Origin: UBA11710 sp049287025 | GTDB taxonomy: Bacteria > Patescibacteriota > Patescibacteriia > Magasanikbacterales > UBA922 | NCBI GenBank assembly: GCA_049287025.1 | Contig: JBAQFA010000021.1 | Span: 1-32,967 of the forward strand | DNA length: 32,967 nt | Direction: 5' to 3' | Shown: piece after piece, positions 17,513-23,793 of the stretch | How the letters are laid out: each line of letters begins with the position of its first letter | Numbering within the stretch: the first letter of the stretch is position 1 | Position numbers and translations under genes: made by a program | The notes under the pieces: generated by a model | What the model saw: the letters and a program-made list of their open reading frames with translations, nothing else | What the model was told of the DNA's origin: nothing | Databases searched by the model: none

Positions 17513-18159
17513 ATTCCTAATTGTTTTTTTATATCAGAAATATTTTTAAAATAAGATAATGAAAATAAATAATTTTTATCTAATATTTTGTTTTTGATAA
17601 AATTATCTATAAATTTTTTCCAGTATTGATCCATAATTATTTTAGGGGCTGGCATATTATATTTGATAGTGTTTTTACAAGCTACTAATATATTCATTAT
17701 TTCGTGTAGAGTACCAATACCACCCTCATAAACTATAACAAAATTGGGGAATTCTGTTAAGAGAGAGAGTCTTGTAGTAGGTCCGTCTACAATAATATGT
17801 TGGCAGTGTTTGCTTACTACTTGTTTTTTAATTTGCTCTTTAAAAACCACACCAAGGGCATTTTTTTTGCCTCCAAGTGACACCGCTTCCATTATACCTG
17901 TGTTTCTACCGCCACTCATTACTATCCCCCCGGCCTTTGTTATTATTTCAGATATATTTTTGGCGGCTAAAAATTTTTTACTATTTTCTTTTATTTTCCC
18001 TCCACCGTTAAAAGCAACCACTAGACCATTAGTAACGAATTCTATTTTGTTATTGGGATTTTTTTTAATAAATAAAACAGCCTTATAATTTTTTAGTTTG
18101 ATAGTTTTATTTATGTTTCCAAAAAGGGTTTTTTTTGTAGTCTTTTTACTTTTTATCAT
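17509..18159 (-). CDS. LOG-family Rossmann protein (TIGR00730-like)
   Basis: 216 residues. SGGRNTGIMEAVSLGG (82-97) matches the GGxxGIMEA nucleotide-binding signature of LOG/lysine-decarboxylase-like proteins. YEGGIGTLHE (144-153) corresponds to PGGxGTxxE, with the first Pro replaced by Glu. Many relatives hydrolyse nucleoside 5'-monophosphates to free base plus ribose 5-phosphate (cytokinin-activating in plants and some bacteria). The substrate here is unknown. Four-base ATGA overlaps with both neighbours tie it to two phosphoribosyltransferase-like genes, so ribosyl-phosphate chemistry is a common theme of this operon. Confidence 0.8.
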   Translation of the reverse strand: MIKSKKTTKKTLFGNINKTIKLKNYKAVLFIKKNPNNKIEFVTNGLVVAFNGGGKIKENSKKFLAAKNISEIITKAGGIVMSGGRNTGIMEAVSLGGKKNALGVVFKEQIKKQVVSKHCQHIIVDGPTTRLSLLTEFPNFVIVYEGGIGTLHEIMNILVACKNTIKYNMPAPKIIMDQYWKKFIDNFIKNKILDKNYLFSLSYFKNISDIKKQLGI

Positions 18160-18863
18160 ATTCCAGATTTACTTTTTCTTTTCTTCATATTTTTATACTT
18201 TAAAAAATACTCCCAGTATTCATTATTTTCGTGCCAGTGATAAGAATCGTCGGCATAGCGTCCAATTACGGTACTAGCTTCCTTTGTCATGATATTATTT
18301 TTTTCAGCGTATTTTCTAATATCATTCAAGTCACAAAAACTTTGACTTTTTACTTTGGCTTTTTTAATCCATTCGTTCTCACTTTCTATATATCTATTTC
18401 TAGAAAAGGGGACAATAACCCATTCTATCTTGAGACCAACCTGTCTTAAATTATTTACGAAATCAACTTTATGCATACCGGCACCAGTCGCATCATCCAG
18501 TAATATAACTCGTTGGCCTTTTTTGAAGGCACCCTCTACAGCCAGTTTCATACCACCATCCTTTGGTTTACTTCTAACATATATCTGTGGTTTGCCCAGC
18601 TGTATAGATAAAGGAGACGATAATTGGATACCAGCCGTAGCCCCACCACATATCAGATCATATTTTATTTTTTTTGTTTTAAGAAATTTTTCAATTTCAT
18701 CAAGAATAACTTGCAATCTTTTTGGATCTGAAAAAGTTTTTCTTGGGTCTGGGTAAATTGGATTTTTAAATCCAGTAGTTGTCACTATTGGTCCGACAAA
18801 AAAGAAATTTGGTGTTTCGGCAAAGGTCTTAATTATTTTATTGCTTGTTATGTATGGTTGCAT
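18156..18863 (-). CDS. Orotate-phosphoribosyltransferase-like protein, copy 2
   Basis: 235 residues from the ATG at 18863. An upstream in-frame ATG at 18935 would overlap the previous gene by 61 bases, whereas 18863 leaves an 11-base gap. The type I PRTase fold is shown by ICGGATAGIQLSSPLS (71-86), IYVRSKPKDGG (94-104) and the PRPP loop VILLDDATGAG (119-129). This most resembles PyrE (GATAGIP, YVRK, DD..TG), but the usual DDVxTTG is altered. FCDLNDIRKYAEK and WYADDSYHW-like segments near the C-terminus are shared with its neighbour, and both proteins end in SKSG plus a hydrophobic residue. It is a tandem duplicate; a true orotate substrate is not established. Confidence 0.75.
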   Translation of the reverse strand: MQPYITSNKIIKTFAETPNFFFVGPIVTTTGFKNPIYPDPRKTFSDPKRLQVILDEIEKFLKTKKIKYDLICGGATAGIQLSSPLSIQLGKPQIYVRSKPKDGGMKLAVEGAFKKGQRVILLDDATGAGMHKVDFVNNLRQVGLKIEWVIVPFSRNRYIESENEWIKKAKVKSQSFCDLNDIRKYAEKNNIMTKEASTVIGRYADDSYHWHENNEYWEYFLKYKNMKKRKSKSGI

Positions 18864-18874
18864 AATAAATATAT

Positions 18875-19588
18875 TTAGACACCGGATTTGCTGTGGTGCA
18901 CCGGTTTTTTTAAATAATTTTGAAAATATTCCCATTTTTTTGGATCTTTGGGCCAGTTCATAGCATCGTCAGCATACCAAGATAGTAGATCAAAAGCTTC
19001 TTTTGTTATAATTTTATTTTCATAAGCATCTTTTATAAGATCATATATTTCACAAAAAGCTTGGAATTTTACTTTGTTTGGTTTTATCCATGAAGTTGAC
19101 TTTTTGCCGATTTCTCCTTTTAAAACTCGAGCTGCGGCAACTATTACCCATTCAACTTTTAAGCCAGCTTCACGAATATTCTTTATAAAAGCAATTTTGG
19201 CATCTCCATGGCCCATGGCATCATCTATTAGGATACATTTCATGCCCTTTTTATAATTTCCTTCTACAGCCAGACCATTGCCACCATCTTTTGGGGCTTT
19301 TCTCACATAACCAAATTGTTTACCACTTAATAAAGATACGGCTGTGGCAATTGGTATACCAGCAGTGGCTCCACCAAGAACGATATCATAATCAATATTT
19401 TTTTCTTTGGTAAAATTAATTATTTCTCGAGCTAATAATTTTAAATTCTTTGGAAATGAAAAAAATTTTCTTATGTCAGTATAGATTGGTGCCAGACGAC
19501 CATTTGTAGTCATTTTTGGTCCTATGGTATACAAACCGTCTGTGTTGGTAAAGGCTTTTATAATTTTTTGACTTTTTTTGACTTTCAT
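18875..19588 (-). CDS. Orotate-phosphoribosyltransferase-like protein, copy 1
   Basis: 237 residues. TDIRKFFSFPKNL (38-50), LGGATAGIPIATAVSLLSGKQFGYVRKAPKDGG (in segments from 71 to 103) and the PRPP loop CILIDDAMGHGDA (118-130) are PyrE-like. GATAGIP and YVRK are closer to real PyrE than in copy 2. The C-terminal ~50 residues (AFCEIYDLIKDAYENKIITKEA, SWYADDAMNWP) are an extension shared only with copy 2. The gene follows the metallophosphoesterase by 13 bases. No other pyrimidine gene is adjacent, although pyrG lies about 8 kb away, so a specialised PRTase is as likely as orotate PRTase. Confidence 0.75.
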   Translation of the reverse strand: MKVKKSQKIIKAFTNTDGLYTIGPKMTTNGRLAPIYTDIRKFFSFPKNLKLLAREIINFTKEKNIDYDIVLGGATAGIPIATAVSLLSGKQFGYVRKAPKDGGNGLAVEGNYKKGMKCILIDDAMGHGDAKIAFIKNIREAGLKVEWVIVAAARVLKGEIGKKSTSWIKPNKVKFQAFCEIYDLIKDAYENKIITKEAFDLLSWYADDAMNWPKDPKKWEYFQNYLKKPVHHSKSGV

Positions 19589-19601
19589 AAAAACAAAGTT
19601 A

Positions 19602-21095
19602 TTAAACTAGTTTTTTGAATTCAACTGCTTTTTCTGGTTCGGCAGGATTTTTGGCCAAATCTTCTAATTTCACTTTAACATATGATGCATCTTCTGGGGC
19701 TCTTTTTTTATGATTAGAAACACATGATTCAACTCGTAGAGCAAATCTGTCGCCGCTTTCATCTAAAGGAATTCGCTCTGTCATATTGGAGTGATTGTGC
19801 CCAACCAGAACTATTGTAGGTTTTTCGTCTCCCAATAATCCAGATAATCTGGTACCCATGTATTTGGCAGTAAATGATTTGTATCTATCAGCACCAAATT
19901 TTTCTACAGAACCAGGTTTTTCACCTGTGTCTGGATAAATAATTTTATCCCAAGTAGCAGCGTCAATCTCTCTAGGATTATAAGTGGCGGCTTGTAGATT
20001 GGGGATTGATCCAGTATGACTAGCTAATACTCTAGATGTCTCACTTTCATAAATAGTAAGAATTGACTGACTATTGAGAAATCTATCAATTAATTGCCAA
20101 TATGTGAACATTTTTTTTGCTTCTTCTAATATTTGTGGTGGATATGTTTCCTGGGCTCGTCGTTGATCCCAAGGTCTAACAGCTTGCATCATGTGTTTTA
20201 GTTCGGCTTTTATTTTTTTAATCGGACCGTGTTCTTCACTGACTCCGCTTAGACCTTCCATTAAATCTTCAAGATGTTCGGGGTTAAATTGATGAGGATT
20301 TAAATTGTCTATCCCAGCAGCATGGGCGATTTTTACAAATTCACCACCAAAAAATACACTGTCTGTTCTTCCAGCTTTTTTTGGTTCGGTTATATTGTGA
20401 GAACTAATAAATTCAGCTTTTTTTATTCCAGTCTGTTTTTCTAAAAAATTATTTAGTTCTGGAGAAAAGCGAGTAATTATTTCTGGTAAAAGTTTGGTAA
20501 AAAGAGAAGTACCACGACGATCAGAATTGCCAATCTGAATAGAAACTCTATCAGGATATTTTGCTTGCAAACCAGCTAGAGCCTCTATGCTTGGTAAGAT
20601 ATGACCAATTTCATCCCCACCAGAAGCGTCACCGGCATAATTAAAATAAACATCTTCACCACGTTCACGACGTTTTACAAAATCTGCTATAGCTCTGTAC
20701 AGCATGTCGAAGTTGCCGTGTGAATCAGAAGCATTAATTATTTCAGCATCATTTTGCATTTTTACATAGGTGACAGCACCCTCACTGATTTTATCATGTC
20801 TTTCTGGTGGTTTAATTTCAGCAATAGTTTTAGCTCCGGAGATTATACCTTCACCACTTATTTTTTTTCTTTCTACAGCGGAAATTCCTTCTCTTAAAAT
20901 TCCTTCAGATTTGTTCATTTGAATTGCTCTTTCAGCTTCAGGCATATTTTCGATTGGGATATCTCGGCTAGCAATATCATCCAGAATATTGGTAGAACGA
21001 ACTTCTGCTGATAAGTTTTTTGGGTTTTCTTGGTATACAGTAGTTGATTTTTCAGCGCCAGGGATAAAAGGATTAGCTTCTGTTAGTCTAGGCAT
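19602..21095 (-). CDS. Metallophosphoesterase-like protein (calcineurin/PPP fold)
   Basis: 497 residues. After about 105 apparently disordered residues, the metal-binding motifs appear in order: NASDSHGNFDML (D124, H126), YAGDASGGDE (D156), IQIGNSDRRG (189-195), a His in the middle region, and LVGHNHSNM (H433, H435). The canonical GNHE/GNHD motif is GNSD here, so the usual His is Ser. A long helical insert separates the third and last motifs. It is the first gene of the minus-strand operon, behind a good promoter at 21131-21159. The substrate is unknown; it could remove phosphate from products of the linked enzymes, or act on proteins. Confidence 0.7.
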   Translation of the reverse strand: MPRLTEANPFIPGAEKSTTVYQENPKNLSAEVRSTNILDDIASRDIPIENMPEAERAIQMNKSEGILREGISAVERKKISGEGIISGAKTIAEIKPPERHDKISEGAVTYVKMQNDAEIINASDSHGNFDMLYRAIADFVKRRERGEDVYFNYAGDASGGDEIGHILPSIEALAGLQAKYPDRVSIQIGNSDRRGTSLFTKLLPEIITRFSPELNNFLEKQTGIKKAEFISSHNITEPKKAGRTDSVFFGGEFVKIAHAAGIDNLNPHQFNPEHLEDLMEGLSGVSEEHGPIKKIKAELKHMMQAVRPWDQRRAQETYPPQILEEAKKMFTYWQLIDRFLNSQSILTIYESETSRVLASHTGSIPNLQAATYNPREIDAATWDKIIYPDTGEKPGSVEKFGADRYKSFTAKYMGTRLSGLLGDEKPTIVLVGHNHSNMTERIPLDESGDRFALRVESCVSNHKKRAPEDASYVKVKLEDLAKNPAEPEKAVEFKKLV

Positions 21096-21130
21096 ATAAT
21101 TTGTAAATTTTAAATATTAGTATATATTAA

Positions 21131-21159
21131 AGTATAGCAAATATAGATATTTTAGTAAA
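21131..21159 (-). promoter_or_regulatory. Promoter of the minus-strand operon
   Basis: Read on the minus strand: TTTACT (21159-21154), a 17-base spacer, TATACT (21136-21131), with TG one base before the -10 (extended -10). The ATG at 21095 lies about 30 bases downstream of the predicted start. Confidence 0.7.
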
Positions 21160-21193
21160 CATGTAATGATAGCAAAAAAACCAAGTTTTGTCA

Positions 21194-21226
21194 ACAAAAA
21201 GACCCACTTGTTTTACAGTGAGTCTT
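21194..21226 (-). terminator. Intrinsic terminator of the GC-rich gene
   Basis: On the minus strand AAGACTCACT (21226-21217), an 8-base loop and AGTGGGTCTT (21208-21199) are followed by TTTTTG. A second AT hairpin lies just upstream (AAGATTTTCT/AGAAAATTTT, 21257-21233). This isolates the GC-rich gene from the operon downstream. Confidence 0.85.
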
Positions 21227-21253
21227 CCTGCTAAAATTTTCTTTTTTAGAAAA

Positions 21254-21985
21254 TCTTGGCAAGGGCGGGGCCGACGTGGGACTGGGTAGTCCGTTGTCGA
21301 CTCCGCACCTTGAGCGGCGGCGGGGCGAGAGCTGGCTCTACACCTCCTTCGGGTCGAAGAGGAAGGAGCTGTGGGCGTCGAAATCGAGCGCGACGAACGC
21401 CGCTGACGGCAGGTCGTCGATCTTGACGAGGCCGTTGGTTCTGGCCAGGATCCCAGGCTCGATCGTGAACCCGCCGTGGGCTACGAGTACCCTGGGGATG
21501 CCGGGGTACGCGCGCTCGAGGGACTCCGCGTAGGACGCGGAAGGGGTCCCGGCCTGCTCGACGGTCTCGCAGCCGTCCGGCAGGTCGCTCGGGGGGCAGG
21601 AGCGCCACCAGGCCATGAAGCCCCTGCCGTGGCGCACGGGGGTGTGGTTCCCGACGTAGGCGGCGAGAACCCCCGGAGCCGGGTTCAGGGCGGCCTGGGG
21701 ACCCAGGTCGATGACCTTGATGCCCTTGGCCTCCAGTGCTCTCCTGTAGATGTCTGCGCTTTTGATGGCGCGGTCCACCTCGGACGAAGCCAGGACGACG
21801 CTGATGGTGCCCGGAGGCAGGTCGTCCGCCAGATACTCGGCGGCGATCTCGACCTCCAGGATACCGTCCGCGGTCAGGACGTTGTCCTTGTGAGCCCCGT
21901 GGCGGGCCCAGCACTCGATGTTGGCCATGATGGCCTCCTTCCAGGCTCTTTTTGGTAGTGGGCGACGCGCCGCACATCCAGGTAA
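21254..21985. other. GC-rich island of foreign composition
   Basis: About 730 bases of very high GC in an AT-rich window: bases 21541-21600 contain 46 G+C of 60, while 22621-22680 contain 19 of 60. Both edges are abrupt. The island holds one gene (21338-21928). I see no terminal inverted repeats, target-site duplication, transposase or integrase at the edges. The promoter, leader and terminator around it are AT-rich and host-like, so the foreign part is essentially the coding body. Confidence 0.85.
21338..21928 (-). CDS. Histidine phosphatase superfamily protein (foreign, GC-rich)
   Basis: 196 residues. CWARHGAHKDN (R9, H10) is the phospho-acceptor RHG motif, ASSEVDRAIKSADIY (R53) the second conserved Arg region, and VLVAHGGF (H151) the second catalytic His. 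The Glu usually following RHG is Ala. Of the overlapping open frames here, this is the one with family motifs, and it starts 5 bases after a perfect AAGGAGG (21940-21934). Codon use is extremely GC-biased compared with every neighbour. Members dephosphorylate small metabolites or, as in SixA, phosphohistidine on proteins. The surroundings, rich in phosphohistidine domains, make the latter worth testing, but that is inference. Confidence 0.8.
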   Translation of the reverse strand: MANIECWARHGAHKDNVLTADGILEVEIAAEYLADDLPPGTISVVLASSEVDRAIKSADIYRRALEAKGIKVIDLGPQAALNPAPGVLAAYVGNHTPVRHGRGFMAWWRSCPPSDLPDGCETVEQAGTPSASYAESLERAYPGIPRVLVAHGGFTIEPGILARTNGLVKIDDLPSAAFVALDFDAHSSFLFDPKEV

Positions 21986-22140
21986 GAGCTATAAACCATA
22001 GATATCTGAGAGTTTTCTTAGACATTTATGGTTATAGCTCCTACTTTTGCTCTCTTAGGTTGTAAATAACGCTCAAGGTTTATTGTTGTAGCTAGGATAA
22101 TTGCGCTAAAATAAGCACAATCTGTCATTTTTACTACAAC
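21986..22140 (-). promoter_or_regulatory. Structured 5' leader of the GC-rich gene
   Basis: About 210 bases separate the predicted transcript start (near 22139) from the ATG. Two hairpins are visible. GTTGTAG/CTACAAC (22140-22134 with 22091-22085), with an inner ATTGTGC/GCGCAAT pair, sits at the extreme 5' end. GAGCTATAACCATA (22040-22027) pairs with TATGGTTTATAGCTC (22000-21986). The second stem covers an AGGAG and encloses the ATG at 22025 of a short frame beginning MSKKTLRYLWFIALTWM. Translational attenuation or mRNA stabilisation are options; no known riboswitch class is recognised. Confidence 0.5.
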
Positions 22141-22145
22141 GAAGT

Positions 22146-22174
22146 AGTATAACACTCTTTCTTGCTTTTGTCAA
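22146..22174 (-). promoter_or_regulatory. Near-consensus sigma-70 promoter of the GC-rich gene
   Basis: Minus strand: TTGACA (22174-22169), a 17-base spacer, TATACT (22151-22146). It is the best promoter match in the window and overlaps the -35 region of the divergent promoter for the ATP-grasp gene. Confidence 0.8.
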
Positions 22175-22191
22175 GGTATTTGGGGTATAAT
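22162..22191 (+). promoter_or_regulatory. Promoter of the ATP-grasp gene
   Basis: TTGCTT (22162-22167), an 18-base spacer, TATAAT (22186-22191). Transcription would start about 20 bases before the ATG at 22220. Confidence 0.6.
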
Positions 22192-22219
22192 ATACGACAT
22201 AATTATTATAAAATTTATT

Positions 22220-23215
22220 ATGCAACATATAAATTTCTTTAAAGACATAAACAAAAACAATGTTAATCAAGCCGGAGGTAAAGGTGCATCTTTGGGTGAA
22301 ATGACCGGAGCTGGTATTCCTGTACCACCAGGTTTTGTGGTATTGGCGAGTGCGTTTGATCGGTTTTTGGAAGAGACAAATTTAAATTCAGAAATTGCTG
22401 CACGCTTAAAAGAAGTAGACCCAAATGATACTAATAGTGTAGACAAGGCTAGCAATGTAATTCGTGATGTTATTCATGATCATGCCATGCCAAAGGATTT
22501 AGCAGACGAGATTTTAGAATCTTTTGACCAGCTGGATGCGGAATATGTGGCAGTTCGTTCTAGTGCGACAGCCGAAGATGGAGCTGTGGCGAGTTGGGCA
22601 GGGGAATTGGAAACATATTTGAATACTAGTAGTGAAAATGTGATTGAAAAAGTAAAGAGTTGTTGGTCATCGCTTTTTACTCCACGAGCAATATTTTATC
22701 GCCACGAACAAAAATTAATTGATCATTATGTGTCAGTCGCTGTGGTTGTGCAAAAAATGATTCAATCAGAAATATCTGGGATTGCTTTTACTGTGCATCC
22801 TGTGACCGAGGATTATAATCAAATGATTATTGAGGCGGGATATGGTCTTGGTGAAGCGATTGTATCTGGGCAAATTACACCAGATTCGTATGTGGTTAGT
22901 AAGAGTGATATGAGTATTATGGATATTAATGTGGGAGTGCAGACGCGTAAATTAATTAAGTCAAAAGTCCATAAAGTCTTAAAGTCCATAAAGTCAAACA
23001 CTGACGAGAATGTTGATTTTGCAAATGAGTGGGTTGAATTGGGTGATGAAGGTGAAAAACAAAAATTGAGTGGAAAACAAATTGTTGAATTAGCCGGGCT
23101 TTGTAAAAAAATTGAAGAGCATTATGGTTTTCCTTGTGATATTGAGTGGGCGTTTGCTGAAGGAAAATTTTATATTACACAGAGTCGTCCGATCACAACT
23201 TTGAAAAAGAAGTAA
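22220..23215 (+). CDS. Stand-alone PPDK/PEP-synthase N-terminal ATP-grasp domain
   Basis: 331 residues matching the ATP-binding part of PEP synthase, PPDK and rifampin phosphotransferase. GGKGASLGEM (19-28, K21), VPPGFVV, VRSSATAEDG (112-121, R113), SWAGELETYLN (125-135), FTPRAIFYR (153-161), VQKMIQSEISGIAFTVHP, EAGYGLGEAIVSGQITPDSY, and a final DIEWAFAEGKFYITQSRPIT with E309, Q321 and R323. It ends just after the QSRP motif, where full-length relatives continue into a substrate/His domain. In the family, ATP is split and a phosphate (the beta in dikinases) goes to the swivelling-domain His. Lacking that domain, it should need a partner; eight candidates lie within 19 kb. A duplicated HKVLKSIKS segment lies near 251-259. 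Confidence 0.9.
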   Translation: MQHINFFKDINKNNVNQAGGKGASLGEMTGAGIPVPPGFVVLASAFDRFLEETNLNSEIAARLKEVDPNDTNSVDKASNVIRDVIHDHAMPKDLADEILESFDQLDAEYVAVRSSATAEDGAVASWAGELETYLNTSSENVIEKVKSCWSSLFTPRAIFYRHEQKLIDHYVSVAVVVQKMIQSEISGIAFTVHPVTEDYNQMIIEAGYGLGEAIVSGQITPDSYVVSKSDMSIMDINVGVQTRKLIKSKVHKVLKSIKSNTDENVDFANEWVELGDEGEKQKLSGKQIVELAGLCKKIEEHYGFPCDIEWAFAEGKFYITQSRPITTLKKK

Positions 23216-23282
23216 GACATATGACATAGGACATAAGATTAAAATTTTTATGTCTTACATCTTAAGTCTTAAGTCAAAAAAT

Positions 23283-23693
23283 ATGAATTTTAAAAGAATG
23301 ATTGGTTTTGGAATTATGTTTTGGATTATCGCTTTTGTGGTGTTATCCATTATAATGTTTTTACCATGGTTGGTGGAAAAAAGTTTATTGGTTAATATAA
23401 TTTGGTGGATTTTGGAAATTCCCATTGTTTTATTTTGGGCCAAGGCTTATTTCAAAGCTGATGCACCTACAGTAAAAAAAGGCTTTTTATTAGGAATATT
23501 TGCTTTGGTGATTGGTACAATTTTAGACATGATTTTTACTATACCTTTGTTTGTGAAGTCATATGTTGTTTATTATAGTACTTGGACCTTATATGTTGGT
23601 TATGCTTGGCTTATATTATTAGCTACTTATGCTGGTTATGAATTTGATGGGACTTATTGTAGACCAAGTGAAGTGGATATTGACAAAAAGTAA
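23283..23693 (+). CDS. Small four-helix membrane protein of unknown function
   Basis: 136 residues from the ATG at 23283. An in-frame ATG at 23250 lies within the repeat-like spacer (TAAGTCTTAAGTC) and is less likely. Four hydrophobic segments: IGFGIMFWIIAFVVLSIIMF, VNIIWWILEIPIVLFW, GFLLGIFALVIGTILDMIF and LYVGYAWLILLATYAGY. It has a polar C-terminal tail and no recognised family. It follows the ATP-grasp gene by 67 bases in the same direction and may be cotranscribed. Confidence 0.65.
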   Translation: MNFKRMIGFGIMFWIIAFVVLSIIMFLPWLVEKSLLVNIIWWILEIPIVLFWAKAYFKADAPTVKKGFLLGIFALVIGTILDMIFTIPLFVKSYVVYYSTWTLYVGYAWLILLATYAGYEFDGTYCRPSEVDIDKK

Positions 23694-23695
23694 AT

Positions 23696-23724
23696 TTGAA
23701 TTTAAATTGAGAAGAATGTATAAT
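23696..23724 (+). promoter_or_regulatory. Promoter of the S41 protease gene
   Basis: TTGAAT (23696-23701), a 17-base spacer, TATAAT (23719-23724). The leader contains CTATAAGTT...AACTTATAG and reiterated GTAAGCT words. Confidence 0.65.
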
Positions 23725-23793
23725 ATTACGGCTATAAGTTGTAAGCTGTAAGCTTTAAGTAGTATTTTAATAACTTATAGCTTTTATTATTTT

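Noticed and set aside
18355..18756. Plus-strand frame of 133 codons opposite the PRTase genes
   Set aside because: Shadow of the minus-strand coding sequence; it has no family motifs, and the minus-strand genes have clear PRPP loops.
18864..18935. Longer start for the second PRTase-like gene
   Set aside because: It would overlap the previous gene by 61 bases. The added residues have no counterpart in the paralog, whereas the ATG at 18863 gives an 11-base gap and a matching N-terminus.
21476..21958. A 160-codon plus-strand frame in the GC-rich island
   Set aside because: Antisense shadow of the histidine phosphatase gene, with no motif and no upstream signals.
21254..21985. GC-rich block as a transposon or integron cassette
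   Set aside because: No transposase, integrase, terminal inverted repeat, attC-like site or target duplication could be seen at its edges.
21246..22025. A 259-codon minus-strand frame spanning the whole GC-rich island, starting MSKKTLRYLWFIALTWM
   Set aside because: Long open frames are expected by chance in DNA of this GC content. The protein is Arg/Gly/Pro-rich with no motif, while the overlapping 196-codon frame has histidine phosphatase motifs and a perfect ribosome binding site. Only its first codons are kept, as a possible leader peptide.
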